Assembly (NCBI RefSeq): GCF_900240265.1
Contig: NZ_LT964739.1
Coordinates: 951,819 to 1,015,818 of the forward strand
Length of the DNA: 64,000 nt
Reading direction: 5' to 3'
Source: Galactobacillus timonensis
GTDB taxonomy: Bacteria; Bacillota_I; Bacilli_A; Erysipelotrichales; Erysipelotrichaceae
The translations under genes were made by a program, and so were the position numbers. Below, piece by piece: positions 10,032-18,563 of this stretch; the stretch's first letter is position 1, and every line of letters starts with the position of its first letter. A model generated the notes under the pieces. It saw only the letters and a list, made by a program, of their open reading frames with translations. It was not told the DNA's origin and made no database searches.

Positions 10032-11225
10032 TCAGCATGTGCAGTAGATCCGCACCGCTTCATCTCTGATATTCAGTGCTGCATTTTCATCACGGTCATG
10101 AGGATGTCCGCAGTTAGGGCATGTCCACTCACGTACAGATAAATCTTTTGTGAGTTTGTGCAATGTCCCGCATTCATGGCACATCTGGCTGCTGGGAAAG
10201 AACTTTCCAACTTTGATGACGCGCTTTCCAGCCCTCTGTGCTTTATAAGCAAGCATGTTAGCAAACATTCCCCAACCTTTATCCCCAACAGATTTGCCGA
10301 AGTTCAACGACTGTGACATTGCCTTCATGTTCAGATCCTCTATTCCAACAATGTCGTAGGTATCCACCAACTGTCTTGACAGCTTATGCAATGCATCGCT
10401 GCGCTGATGCTTGGCTTTCGCACACAGCTTTGCGACTTTTACCCGCTGCTTATGATAGTTGGAAGATCCTTTCTTCATATGAGACAGTTTTCTCTGCTCT
10501 TTGGCAATTCTGTCCTGCATATCATGATATGGTTTGCCATAATCGATATGCTTACCGTTGGAATCGACATAAAAGTTGTGCATGGACATATCCAGCCCGA
10601 TTGCATTGTCTGGATCAATGTCATGGTGTATCTCTTCATGCGGCACTTCGTACAGGAGCGAAAAATAGTATTTGCCATCAGGCTCATGCGTGACGGTAAC
10701 AGACTTCAGTATACCGTCTGCTGGCACCGCACGATGTGCTCTGACTTTAATTTCTCCGCCAATCTTGGGAAGGGTGAGAAAGCCGGCTTTTCTTTTGCCC
10801 ATCCGAAAACGCAGATTGGTTGCGCCTTTGGAGGCAATATTTGTTGTGTATGAATCGTAATGATCCGCTTTTCTTTTGAACTTTGGATAGGCAGATTTGC
10901 CATTGAAGAAGTTGTCGAATGCTCTATTAAGATGTAGATGCACGTTTGCAAGCGCAAGGGAATCGGCCTCCTTCAGCCATGGGCAGCACGACAGACGTTT
11001 ATACCATGCAGGCGTCAGATTTAATGACTCGCCTGTCTGCTTATAACATGCAGATCGATCATCTAGCATGCGATTATACAGCCATCTGCAGGCGCCAAGT
11101 GTCTGGTTCAACGAATCCTTTTGAGCGGATGTCGGCATGCCGCAAAAGCGCAGTGCAATGCGATCAACATTTGCAGAGGCACACTGTCCAGGCTTTCTTT
11201 TCTTTGCATTTGTGCCATTCGACAT
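10032..11225 (-). CDS. tnpB: TnpB RNA-guided nuclease (IS605 OrfB family)
   Basis: A 397-residue TnpB. An N-terminal helix-turn-helix-like region precedes the split RuvC domain: GLDMS (first Asp), IEDLN (Glu) and DRDENAALNI (last Asp). Between the last two is an intact four-cysteine zinc ribbon (CHEC ... CPNC). All catalytic residues are present, so it should be active. ATG at 11225 is preceded by GGAAAGGAG; an upstream in-frame ATG at 11273 lies inside tnpA. In this family TnpB cuts DNA matching its guide RNA and so helps the element persist at donor sites. Confidence 0.93.
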   Translation of the reverse strand: MSNGTNAKKRKPGQCASANVDRIALRFCGMPTSAQKDSLNQTLGACRWLYNRMLDDRSACYKQTGESLNLTPAWYKRLSCCPWLKEADSLALANVHLHLNRAFDNFFNGKSAYPKFKRKADHYDSYTTNIASKGATNLRFRMGKRKAGFLTLPKIGGEIKVRAHRAVPADGILKSVTVTHEPDGKYYFSLLYEVPHEEIHHDIDPDNAIGLDMSMHNFYVDSNGKHIDYGKPYHDMQDRIAKEQRKLSHMKKGSSNYHKQRVKVAKLCAKAKHQRSDALHKLSRQLVDTYDIVGIEDLNMKAMSQSLNFGKSVGDKGWGMFANMLAYKAQRAGKRVIKVGKFFPSSQMCHECGTLHKLTKDLSVREWTCPNCGHPHDRDENAALNIRDEAVRIYCTC

Positions 11226-11244
11226 ACCTGCCGCTCCTTTCCAG

Positions 11245-11661
11245 TTAGCGTTGAACGTTCTGCTGATGGGCAATATAGCGTTTTACGTTTTCTTCGCTTG
11301 TAGATCCTATCGTTTCAATGAAATAAGATCCGTTCCACAGCTGGCCTCTCCATAATTGGTTTCTGAGCTCAGGATACAATTTGAACAGGCGCAGACCTGA
11401 TGTCCCCTTCAGGTGCTTGACAATAAATGTAATTGACAGCTTTGGAGGAGCGGTCACAAAGCAATGCACATGATCTGCTTCACCAACCTCACACTGGTCG
11501 AGTGAGAAGCCATTCTCCACAGCCACATCGTGTAAGATCTGCCGCAATGACTTCTCAATATCAGGCGTCAGTACCTTACGCCGGTATTTGACACACCAGA
11601 CAATGTGATAGTGGATGTTGTATACACAGGTACGCGCATGTATATACTTGTCGTCGTTCAT
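11245..11661 (-). CDS. tnpA: TnpA, HUH-type Y1 transposase (IS200/IS605)
   Basis: A 138-residue Y1 transposase that cuts and joins single-stranded transposon ends. The HUH metal motif is DHVHCF, and the catalytic tyrosine is in YFIETIG near residue 115. Length and composition are normal for the family. No Shine-Dalgarno sequence precedes the ATG. Instead a strong promoter has its -10 box six bases upstream, so the mRNA is predicted to start at the ATG. tnpB follows after a 19-base gap. Confidence 0.93.
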   Translation of the reverse strand: MNDDKYIHARTCVYNIHYHIVWCVKYRRKVLTPDIEKSLRQILHDVAVENGFSLDQCEVGEADHVHCFVTAPPKLSITFIVKHLKGTSGLRLFKLYPELRNQLWRGQLWNGSYFIETIGSTSEENVKRYIAHQQNVQR

Positions 11662-11667
11662 ACATAT

Positions 11668-11696
11668 AGCATAGCGTAAAAGCTCATAAATGCCAA
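11668..11696 (-). promoter_or_regulatory. tnpA promoter, predicted leaderless
   Basis: On the minus strand, TTGGCA (11696-11691), a 17-base spacer and TATGCT (11673-11668). The ATG begins six bases after the -10 box, where transcription should start. Confidence 0.65.
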
Positions 11697-11791
11697 TATG
11701 TCTGGTTACTATTTGACATTACATATAGTATTAAAAATGCCCGATTCATCTCCCATACAAGTAAGGGAGAATTCTCGGGCTATTTCTTAAA

Positions 11792-12032
11792 ACAACTGGA
11801 GGTTGATTTCGCAGTCAATCGCGGAAATACGCGTTGTTATATTCAGTCTGCACTTTCTGCAGCGGATCCTGAAAAGAAAGCTCAGGAAACTGCTTCGCTT
11901 TTGCGCATTCCTGATTCGTTTCAGAAAATTGTTGTGGTCGGTAGTTATATAAATCCGTGGAAAGATGAGAATGGAATTTATTATATCGGTATAGAAGATT
12001 TTCTCTTGAATGAATTTTTGATTCATTCCTGA
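11792..12032 (+). pseudogene. DUF4143 ATPase, 3' portion
   Basis: Continuation of the ATPase split at 9821. The frame reads KQLEVDFAVNRG then RCYIQSALS, the conserved restriction-endonuclease-like end of DUF4143 proteins, through to a stop at 12030-12032. It has no start codon of its own. Spliced to the 5' part the total is 1302 bases (434 codons) with no frameshift or stop, so the break is recent and could be repaired by precise excision of the element. Confidence 0.85.
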
Positions 12033-12094
12033 TCTTTCTCCATTTTGCAAAGGGCAGAAGTATGCAGCGGGTACATTGTGTGAAGTGATGTGAT

Positions 12095-12125
12095 TTGACC
12101 ATTGGTCAGGCAAACCGACTATAGT
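12095..12125 (+). promoter_or_regulatory. Possible promoter and operator for the zinc-ribbon gene
   Basis: TTGACC and TATAGT are separated by 19 bases, longer than usual. A perfect inverted repeat TGACC-ATT-GGTCA overlaps the -35 box (12096-12108). This suggests regulated expression; the regulator is unknown. Confidence 0.35.
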
Positions 12126-12146
12126 AGTAGCAGGAGGTTCACAGAG

Positions 12147-12806
12147 ATGAGTGATCTTGGAACAAAAGGTTTTGTTACGGAGAAGGTTTATCCGGCCAAT
12201 GGCCAGAATGTACAGGATGTCGCCTATGAGCTGGCGAAGTATCTGGATAATGATAAGCATCTGATTACGCAGACGATGCGTACGTCGGACGGCTATCTTG
12301 TTCAGTGCAAGGGAGATGCGTCCATGGAATGGACCAAGTACCTTGGCATGGATGCGGCTGTCAGCACACGTCTCAGCGTTGAAGGAAACAATCTGCGCGT
12401 CACGGTCCGGGCGGAGAAGTGGATTGAGAAGGCAGGAATCGCGGCACTGGGTGTGTTCTTTGCGCCGCTGTTGGTTACAAGTGGCGTTGGTGCGGTGCGT
12501 CAATATGGATTGTTTGCGGATATCTTCAACTTTATCGGCAGCTATCTGGGGAGTGATCCGGTCGAAAGTTCGAGTACGACGCCGTTCTCGGATGTGTTTG
12601 CGGATCATGGCGGGGAGGATGGTTCCGGTTCTTCCGGTCGTATCGTATGTCCCCATTGTGGTGCAGAGAACCGGGCCGATGCCCGCTTCTGCCGTAAGTG
12701 CGGACGGCCGCTGGAGGAGAAAGTCAGGAAGGTCTGCCCGAGCTGTGGAAGTGAAGTGGATCCGGATGATGCGTTCTGCCCGCATTGTGGTACAAAGCTG
12801 AACTGA
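12147..12806 (+). CDS. Uncharacterised protein with two C-terminal zinc ribbons
   Basis: A 219-residue protein. ATG at 12147 follows AGGAGG; the longer frame from 12102 has no such site. Residues 1-95 are a mixed alpha/beta domain, followed by a hydrophobic, possibly membrane-associated stretch (GIAALGVFFAPLLVTSGVGAV, about residues 100-120). A Ser/Gly-rich linker leads to two rubredoxin-like zinc ribbons: CPHC...CRKC (about 169-188) and CPSC...CPHC (about 197-215). Such double ribbons are common on membrane-linked proteins of unknown role in Firmicutes. No operon partner is apparent. Confidence 0.75.
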   Translation: MSDLGTKGFVTEKVYPANGQNVQDVAYELAKYLDNDKHLITQTMRTSDGYLVQCKGDASMEWTKYLGMDAAVSTRLSVEGNNLRVTVRAEKWIEKAGIAALGVFFAPLLVTSGVGAVRQYGLFADIFNFIGSYLGSDPVESSSTTPFSDVFADHGGEDGSGSSGRIVCPHCGAENRADARFCRKCGRPLEEKVRKVCPSCGSEVDPDDAFCPHCGTKLN

Positions 12807-12823
12807 GCATAGTGCAATATATT

Positions 12824-12858
12824 GGGTGCATGCCCCCTGAGGTGTGCACTCTTTTTCT
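12824..12858 (+). terminator. Intrinsic terminator after the zinc-ribbon gene
   Basis: GGGTGCA pairs with TGCACTC (one G-T wobble), followed by a T-rich tract. It lies just before the promoter of the PRD regulator. Confidence 0.65.
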
Positions 12859-12865
12859 TTGGTCT

Positions 12866-12894
12866 TTGACTTTGTCGGTGTCAGTGTTTACATT
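12866..12894 (+). promoter_or_regulatory. Promoter of the PRD regulator, predicted leaderless
   Basis: TTGACT, a 17-base spacer and TACATT. Only six bases separate the -10 box from the ATG at 12901, and no Shine-Dalgarno sequence is present. Confidence 0.7.
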
Positions 12895-12900
12895 GTGCTT

Positions 12901-14919
12901 ATGCGAATTGAGACGACAAGGGATCTGAAAATTTTTAAATCATTGCTTGGTGCGACACAGCCTGTCACTTCCCAGGAGCTTGCCAGCCTGAGTGGCGCAT
13001 CGAGCCGGACCATAAAATCGGAGATTGCGCTGCTCAATGTGCAGCTGCAGAAGGAAAACATCGGTGTCATTGAATCCGTCAAGGGACAGGGTTATGTTCT
13101 TCATCCGTTGAGTGAGGATCTTTTTCATCAGTTTTGTGAGCAGGTTCGTTCCATGGATTCGATATATTTTGACCGCTCTGTGGAACATATGAATGCGCAG
13201 CTGTTCATCATGCAGATGCTGCTGGCGCATGAGTATATCAAGGCAGAAGATCTCTGCGATGCAATGTTTGTGTCGAAATCGTCGCTGGCGGAGGATTTGA
13301 ATGCGGCGCGCAGCTTCATTGAGTCCTATCATCTTTCAGTTGTTTCTGTGCCAGGAAAGGGAATGCATATTCAGGGTCTCGAGCAGGATTATCGTTCCTG
13401 TTTCAGTGAAGTCAGCTGTGGCATGTACCGCGACTTTCTTCCGGATCTTCATGTGAAGGAAATGGATGCATTGATTTACAGTCACCGGCAGGATTATGAA
13501 GATATTCGCCATGCGATGCTCAAGATTGTGCGGGAATCGAAGATGCGTCTGCGCGACATCTATACGAAAAAGATTGCGGTGCAGCTGTGTCTGGCAGGAT
13601 CGCGTATGGCGAGCGGCCATTCCCCTCATATTGCTGGCCCGATGCGGCAGGAACTTGCGCAGACCTATGAATATCAGCTTGCGCAGCAAATTGCCAAGAC
13701 ACCGGAAGTGATGCGCTGCGAGCGATTGAATGAGACGGAGATTCTGAATCTGGCGCGTCTATTGATTGTTGGCCGTGATTTTGATTTGAGCTGTGAGAAT
13801 GATCTGGAAACGACGAAGGCTGCCTATATCAATGCAAGTCGTCAGAATCTGAACCGGGCGCTGCAGAAGATGCAGGAAGCGGATGGGCAGCAGATCATGA
13901 ATATGGATCTGTTTCGTATCTTCATGAAGGAGCTGGAATCGATCTGTCTCCATATTTATCTGGAGGACCGCTTTGATCACTTGTCCTGTCAGCGGATTAC
14001 TTCGTATAACGATACGACTAAGTATGATATTTCGCCGATGATGATGAATCTTACTCGTATTCTGATCCAGAATCTGGAGGAGATCTATGGAGACAGGATT
14101 CGGGGCGGAGTGATCGTGATCATTGCCCAGTTATTCAACTATCTGCTGCGGCAGACGGGCTATTCGTATCAGAAGCGGCGGTTTGCCGTCGTTTCCTGGG
14201 ACTCCATCGTGATCGCCAGACAGATGCGGCAAAGTCTTCTGGAACATTATGGAAGCTATATTGAGCGTGCAGATATTTTTGAACAATATGAAATGCGCCG
14301 CATCAAATTCGCAGACTATGACGGGATGATTGCTCCTGATGCGCGCTATACGATTAATCGGTATCCGCTTCCTGCACTGAGCTACAATCCGCTGGGTGTG
14401 GCACCGCAGCCGCAGAAGATTTTTGAGCAGCTGATTCTGCCTGGCTTTGTGCGTACCTGTCTTGAGGAGTTAATTCAGATGACGCAGTTGTTTCCTGACA
14501 TGCAGGTCAATGATTATGAGGATCTGGTGCGCCTGGTCTGTTATCGTCATCTTTCCGGTGCGGCGGCAGAACAGGTGATGACGAAATGGAAGGTGCGAGG
14601 AAAGATCTTTCCCTATTTGAATCCACTCAGTGGTATTACGGTACTGTTTTTCGACTATATTGATACGAAGAAGGAATTTGTTGAGGTCTATCAGCCTGCT
14701 GCGTCGCTGCCCTATCATTCCGTGGAAGTAAATTATGTGATTGCAGTCTCATGCCGGGCGGATAGGAAGGTGCAGGATTTGAAGCTGATGGACCGGATGT
14801 TGCAGAAGCTGGCAGGCTCGATCAAGGCAGTGGAGAGTTTGTTGCAGGATCCTGTCAAGGGATGGAATGACCTCTTTTATCAGGTGACCTATAATCATTT
14901 CCTTTATTCGGGTCATTGA
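12901..14919 (+). CDS. BglG/MtlR-type PRD transcriptional regulator
   Basis: A 672-residue regulator. The N-terminus is a DeoR/HTH_11-like helix-turn-helix (SQELASLSGASSRTIKSEI, about residues 21-39) followed by a second Mga-like HTH (about 110-140: AEDLCDAMFVSKSSLAEDL). Two PRD-like helical regions follow (about 180-400), where PTS components phosphorylate histidines in this family. The C-terminal 250 residues match PTS-like sensory domains only weakly. It sits directly before a mannose-family PTS operon in the same direction, so it probably activates or represses that operon according to PTS phosphorylation. It binds DNA rather than being an RNA antiterminator, because it lacks the CAT domain. 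Confidence 0.8.
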   Translation: MRIETTRDLKIFKSLLGATQPVTSQELASLSGASSRTIKSEIALLNVQLQKENIGVIESVKGQGYVLHPLSEDLFHQFCEQVRSMDSIYFDRSVEHMNAQLFIMQMLLAHEYIKAEDLCDAMFVSKSSLAEDLNAARSFIESYHLSVVSVPGKGMHIQGLEQDYRSCFSEVSCGMYRDFLPDLHVKEMDALIYSHRQDYEDIRHAMLKIVRESKMRLRDIYTKKIAVQLCLAGSRMASGHSPHIAGPMRQELAQTYEYQLAQQIAKTPEVMRCERLNETEILNLARLLIVGRDFDLSCENDLETTKAAYINASRQNLNRALQKMQEADGQQIMNMDLFRIFMKELESICLHIYLEDRFDHLSCQRITSYNDTTKYDISPMMMNLTRILIQNLEEIYGDRIRGGVIVIIAQLFNYLLRQTGYSYQKRRFAVVSWDSIVIARQMRQSLLEHYGSYIERADIFEQYEMRRIKFADYDGMIAPDARYTINRYPLPALSYNPLGVAPQPQKIFEQLILPGFVRTCLEELIQMTQLFPDMQVNDYEDLVRLVCYRHLSGAAAEQVMTKWKVRGKIFPYLNPLSGITVLFFDYIDTKKEFVEVYQPAASLPYHSVEVNYVIAVSCRADRKVQDLKLMDRMLQKLAGSIKAVESLLQDPVKGWNDLFYQVTYNHFLYSGH

Positions 14920-14952
14920 TTCAATTGAAATGCAATATGGTGTTTGGGAATC

Positions 14953-14983
14953 GTTTCACCTGTATGGGTGAAACTTTTCTTTT
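14953..14983 (+). terminator. Intrinsic terminator between regulator and PTS operon
   Basis: GTTTCACC pairs with GGTGAAAC across a six-base loop, followed by TTTTCTTTT. It separates the regulator gene from the PTS genes, which must have their own promoter. Confidence 0.85.
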
Positions 14984-15011
14984 CTGCACCTTCGGGGCGA
15001 AAATCTGCGTA

Positions 15012-15040
15012 TTCAGGTACGGTTGCGCTTTTGCTATGTT
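15012..15040 (+). promoter_or_regulatory. Possible PTS operon promoter
   Basis: TTCAGG, a 17-base spacer and TATGTT lie between the terminator and the first PTS gene. The weak -35 would suit an activated promoter. Confidence 0.35.
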
Positions 15041-15060
15041 TTTGGCAGGGAGAAACAGAA

Positions 15061-15477
15061 ATGCTCAGATTATTTCTATCATCACATGGTCATTTAGCCA
15101 GCGGTATGAAGAGTTCGGTGGAGATTCTCAGCGGCGCCAATGATCGGCTGACTGTATTCGATGCCTATGTTAACGAAGAGAATGTCAAGGATGTTCTGGA
15201 TCATTACTTTGCGACTGTTGTGAAGCCTGAGGATCAGGTGATTCTGTTATCGGATCTTTATGGCGGCAGTGTCAATCAGGTCATGTATCTGTATTTGGAT
15301 CGGCCGAATGTGTCGCTTGTGGCAGGTGTCAATCTGGCACTGGTTCTGGAGCTGGCGGTTCGTGAAAGTGTCACGAAGGATGAGCTTTCGCAGCTTGTGG
15401 AACAAAGCCGGACAATGCTTCGAGTCGTAGAACAGGAAACGGACAACACCGCAGATACACAGGACGATTTCTTCTGA
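15061..15477 (+). CDS. PTS mannose-family EIIA component
   Basis: A 138-residue EIIA-Man domain. It receives phosphate from HPr on His9 in SSHGHLASG and passes it to EIIB. The alpha/beta fold motifs LLSDLYGGSVNQ and a C-terminal helix are present. ATG at 15061 has a GGCAGGGAG ribosome-binding site; an earlier in-frame ATG at 14944 precedes the terminator and is rejected. First gene of a IIA-IIB-IIC-IID-deacetylase operon. It is the only EIIA of this family in the window. Confidence 0.92.
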   Translation: MLRLFLSSHGHLASGMKSSVEILSGANDRLTVFDAYVNEENVKDVLDHYFATVVKPEDQVILLSDLYGGSVNQVMYLYLDRPNVSLVAGVNLALVLELAVRESVTKDELSQLVEQSRTMLRVVEQETDNTADTQDDFF

Positions 15478-15512
15478 AATAGGAAGATCAAAGATAAAGG
15501 AGACAGGAAATC

Positions 15513-16007
15513 ATGATTACTCTGGTACGTTTGGATGAGCGTTTGATTCATGGTCAGATTGCCATCAAGTGGTCGCGCCACACGGGTGTGGACCGCATCA
15601 TGGTAGCCAACGATGCGGCGGCAGCCAATGAGACGGTGAAGCGGTCGCTGATGATGGCGGCGCCGGCAACCTGCAAAACGGCGATTCACAGTGTCGACGA
15701 TACGCTGAAGATGCTGGAAAATCCGAAGGCTGCGGATCATAAGATTTTGCTGATCGTAAATAATCCGAAGGATCTTCTGAAGGTTCTGGACACACGCAAG
15801 GATATTGAAAAGATCAATATCGGCAACTATGGCCGTATCGCTGCGAAGCGCAATGGTGAGGAGCGTAAGACCTATGGTGCGAATCTGTATCTTTACGAGG
15901 ATGAGGCCGAGGATCTGAAGAAGGTTTGTGAATACGGGATTGAAGCCGTTTATCAGACGACGCCGGAGGATGTTCCGGAGCCGCTGGATAAGGTGCTTTC
16001 CAAATAA
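15513..16007 (+). CDS. PTS mannose/sorbose-family EIIB component
   Basis: A 164-residue EIIB. The phosphorylated histidine is His13 in RLDERLIHGQ, the family signature; VANDAAA and INIGNYGR motifs follow. It accepts phosphate from EIIA and transfers it to the sugar bound by IIC/IID. It has an AAGGAGA ribosome-binding site. It differs clearly in sequence from the two other EIIB proteins in the window, implying a different substrate. Confidence 0.92.
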   Translation: MITLVRLDERLIHGQIAIKWSRHTGVDRIMVANDAAAANETVKRSLMMAAPATCKTAIHSVDDTLKMLENPKAADHKILLIVNNPKDLLKVLDTRKDIEKINIGNYGRIAAKRNGEERKTYGANLYLYEDEAEDLKKVCEYGIEAVYQTTPEDVPEPLDKVLSK

Positions 16008-16028
16008 TAAAGAAAGGGGAATAATTTC

Positions 16029-16841
16029 ATGATTCATGCAGCAATTATCTGTGCTTTTACCTACATATTAATTACGTATGTAGATACAAGCATGCTGTCG
16101 TGGCAGTGCTTGACGCGGCCGATCGTTGTGGCTCCGCTGGTTGGAGCGATGCTGGGGGATTTCCGTACAGGCATTATTATGGGTGCTTCGCTGGAGTCCA
16201 TCTTTATGGGAATCTCGGCAATCGGCGGCGCCGTTCCTGCAGATGCGACGACGGCGAGCATCATTGCGGTTGCCTATACAATTTTGACAGGTGCTTCAGC
16301 GGAAGAGGGGCTTGCTATCGCGATGCCGATTGGTACGGTTATGGCGAGCTTCAATTCACTGATCATGTCTGCGATCGGGACACCGATGTCTGCCTATTGG
16401 GAAAAGTGTGCGACAACAAACATTAAGCGGTTTAACTGGCAGGTGTGCCTGTTCCAGCTTGCCTGCACAGCAATTACCGGGATCGTTATGTTTGTTGCGG
16501 TAGCCTATGGTGTTGAAGGTTTGAATGCGTTTTTGAATGCTCTGCCTGGCTGGGTGATGCGTGGATTGTCAGCTTCGAGCTCCATGATGGTTGCAGTTGG
16601 CTTTGCGATTTTGACTTCGATGATCTGGGATCGTGAGGTTGCGGCATTCTTCTTTGTCGGTTATGTTCTGGCTGCTTATCTGAATCTGGGTACGCTGCCG
16701 ATTGCGATTCTTGGCTTTGCTGCTGCAGCAGCGCTGTTCTATTCCAATAAGCGCGTGATCGATATGAAGCAGGAGCTGAAGAACGAGGGCGTCAAGAGTG
16801 ATACAGCAAACAATTCGAACGATGAGGAGGATTTCTTCTGA
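16029..16841 (+). CDS. PTS mannose-family EIIC permease
   Basis: A 270-residue membrane protein forming the sugar channel with IID. It has about 7-8 hydrophobic helices, the LTRPIVVAPLVGAMLGD motif near residues 29-45 and GASLESIFMGISAIGGAVPAD typical of EIIC-Man. A hydrophilic, acidic C-terminal tail ends in DEEDFF. The stop codon overlaps the first base of the IID start. Confidence 0.93.
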   Translation: MIHAAIICAFTYILITYVDTSMLSWQCLTRPIVVAPLVGAMLGDFRTGIIMGASLESIFMGISAIGGAVPADATTASIIAVAYTILTGASAEEGLAIAMPIGTVMASFNSLIMSAIGTPMSAYWEKCATTNIKRFNWQVCLFQLACTAITGIVMFVAVAYGVEGLNAFLNALPGWVMRGLSASSSMMVAVGFAILTSMIWDREVAAFFFVGYVLAAYLNLGTLPIAILGFAAAAALFYSNKRVIDMKQELKNEGVKSDTANNSNDEEDFF

Positions 16842-17656
16842 TGGCTAAGAATGAATTGACAGTGGAAGAAAAATCCACATTGAAAAAGATGTTCTTTGCG
16901 TCACATCTGGTCTTTATGAGCTTCAATATGGCCAAGATGGAGGCTAACGGCTTTACAATGACTATGGAGCCGGCGATTGAGACGATCTACAAGGATAAGC
17001 CGGAAGAGAAGAAGGCTGCCTATGAGCGTCATCAGCAGTTCTTCAATACGCATGCGGTTGCGTTCAACTTCATTGCCGGCCTTGCCTATGCAATGGAAAA
17101 GCAGCACGCGAAGGGCGAAGTGGACGCCGACACCATTAACAATATTAAAGCTGCGCTCATGGGCCCGACGGCCGGTATGTTTGACTCGTTGTTCTTTAAT
17201 ACGCTGCGTGTCATTGCGGCTGGCATCGGTATCGGACTATGTTCGCAGGGCAACTTTGCGGGTACGATCATCTTCATTCTGCTGTATGGTGTGACGCAGT
17301 CGATTCTGAAGTGGCTTCTGCTGCGGGTTGGCTATACGACAGGTACCTCCTTCATTGACAATATCTTCTCTACCGGTATGATGTCGGTTCTTTCCAAGAG
17401 TGCTTCGCTGCTTGGTCTGATGATGGTTGGCGCCATGACGGCGACAATGGTCAATGTTCCGCTGAACTGGACGATCGTAACGGGTGATACGTCGGTTGTT
17501 GTTCTGGATATTATCAATGGCATTTTCCCGGGGCTGCTCGGTGTGATTCTGCTGTTTGTGATGGTCAACCTGATTAAGAAGGGCTGGCGTCCGACGCGTC
17601 TCATTCTTTTGATCTTCATTATTTCGTTTGTTGGTGCGATTCTTGGTATCTTCTGA
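16841..17656 (+). CDS. PTS mannose-family EIID permease
   Basis: A 271-residue EIID. The N-terminal cytoplasmic segment (LTVEEKSTLKKMFFASHLVF, residues 5-24) and the GPTAGMFDSLFF motif are family hallmarks, and membrane helices occupy the last third. It works with EIIC as the translocator. Its ATG shares one base with the EIIC stop (TGATG), so translation is coupled. Confidence 0.93.
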   Translation: MAKNELTVEEKSTLKKMFFASHLVFMSFNMAKMEANGFTMTMEPAIETIYKDKPEEKKAAYERHQQFFNTHAVAFNFIAGLAYAMEKQHAKGEVDADTINNIKAALMGPTAGMFDSLFFNTLRVIAAGIGIGLCSQGNFAGTIIFILLYGVTQSILKWLLLRVGYTTGTSFIDNIFSTGMMSVLSKSASLLGLMMVGAMTATMVNVPLNWTIVTGDTSVVVLDIINGIFPGLLGVILLFVMVNLIKKGWRPTRLILLIFIISFVGAILGIF

Positions 17657-17685
17657 TTATTTGCAGTATACGAAAGGAGCTGAGC

Positions 17686-18492
17686 ATGAAGCTGTTGGTT
17701 CGGGGAGATGATTTCGGATTTACCAAGGCTGTTACCTATGGCATTGTGGATGCGATTGACAACGGTGTTCTGAGGAATACTGGTCTCTTTACAAATATGC
17801 CATCGTCTGCGCTGGCAGCTTCCATGATGGATGGGCGTGATGAAGTCTGCTTCGGCATCGATTTCAACATCGTTGCCGGAAAGCCCGTATCGGATCCGAA
17901 GGATGTTCCGCATCTGGTGGATGAAAACGGGAACTTCATCCGTTCTGGCAGGCGGGTGAGTGATCCGCGCTATCAGAGTGAGGAGGGGCAGAATGAGCTG
18001 TTCCCCTATGATGAAGTCTACCGGGAGCTGAAGGCACAGTATGATCGGTTTCTGGAGCTGCGCCATGGTGTGAAGCCGGGTTATCTGCATCCGCATTCGA
18101 TCATGCCTGCAAACTATATTCGTGCGATCCGTCAGCTGAGCCAGGAGACGGGCATTCCGTTCTCGATGGATATTCAGAAAAAATACGGCTTCGTTTCTGT
18201 GTTTACGTTCAGGAAACAGGATTTTACGAAGACCATGAATACGAAGGTCTTTGATCCGATGGCTCAGCTGAACAAGAATCCTCTCAAAGATGTTCAGGAT
18301 TACAGTGACCAGCTTCTCGCCAGTCCGTATGTTGAGATCGGGGGGCATCCCGGCTTCGTTGATGCCGATCTGCTCGATCATACGACATTGTCATTGGAGC
18401 GTGTACGCGACCATGCGATGATGACAAGTGACTGGATCAAGAACTGGGTCAGGGACAATTCCATTGAACTGATCACTTACCATGATCTTTGA
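17686..18492 (+). CDS. ChbG/YdjC-family carbohydrate deacetylase
   Basis: A 268-residue protein of the ChbG/HpnK family, which removes an acetyl group from N-acetylated sugars such as phosphorylated diacetylchitobiose. It has the N-terminal metal-binding motif RGDDFGF (residues 6-12) and the HPHS motif (about 142-145). The last gene of the PTS operon, it probably acts on the imported sugar phosphate. This suggests that the PTS brings in an N-acetylated sugar, but the exact substrate is inference. The start has an AAAGGAG site. Confidence 0.85.
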   Translation: MKLLVRGDDFGFTKAVTYGIVDAIDNGVLRNTGLFTNMPSSALAASMMDGRDEVCFGIDFNIVAGKPVSDPKDVPHLVDENGNFIRSGRRVSDPRYQSEEGQNELFPYDEVYRELKAQYDRFLELRHGVKPGYLHPHSIMPANYIRAIRQLSQETGIPFSMDIQKKYGFVSVFTFRKQDFTKTMNTKVFDPMAQLNKNPLKDVQDYSDQLLASPYVEIGGHPGFVDADLLDHTTLSLERVRDHAMMTSDWIKNWVRDNSIELITYHDL

Positions 18493-18507
18493 TCTGTAAA
18501 GCGAAGG

Positions 18508-18541
18508 AAAACGGTGCTGGGTGATGCGGCACCGTTTTCTT
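18508..18541 (+). terminator. Terminator ending the PTS-deacetylase operon
   Basis: AAAACGGTGC pairs with GCACCGTTTT, followed by a C and T-rich bases. The A-rich upstream arm means it can also work for the convergent Nif3-like gene. Confidence 0.85.
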
Positions 18542-18563
18542 GTGCTCGATTCGAAAGTGATTG

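Larger units (their letters stand above)
9822..11791 (-). mobile_element. IS605-type element (tnpA + tnpB) inserted in the DUF4143 ATPase gene
   Basis: About 1970 bases, bounded by rejoining the split ATPase gene; two bases of ambiguity are possible. Transcription order is tnpA then tnpB on the minus strand, so the left end is at high coordinates. Terminal structures are as in the family: an imperfect palindrome at 11739-11780 (GCCCGA...TCTCCC / GGGAGA...TCGGGC) and hairpins at 9825-9844 (CTCGG/CCGAG) and 9850-9867 (AAGTGGC/GCCACTT). There are no terminal inverted repeats and no target duplication, as expected for single-strand transposition. The flank 5' of the left end reads TTGTTT, the inferred target. 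Confidence 0.85.

Noticed and set aside
14984..15060. A sigma-54 promoter for the first PTS operon
   Set aside because: One GG-N10-GC match exists by chance but lacks the CAC and TTGC context; a sigma-A-like TTCAGG/TATGTT pair fits better.
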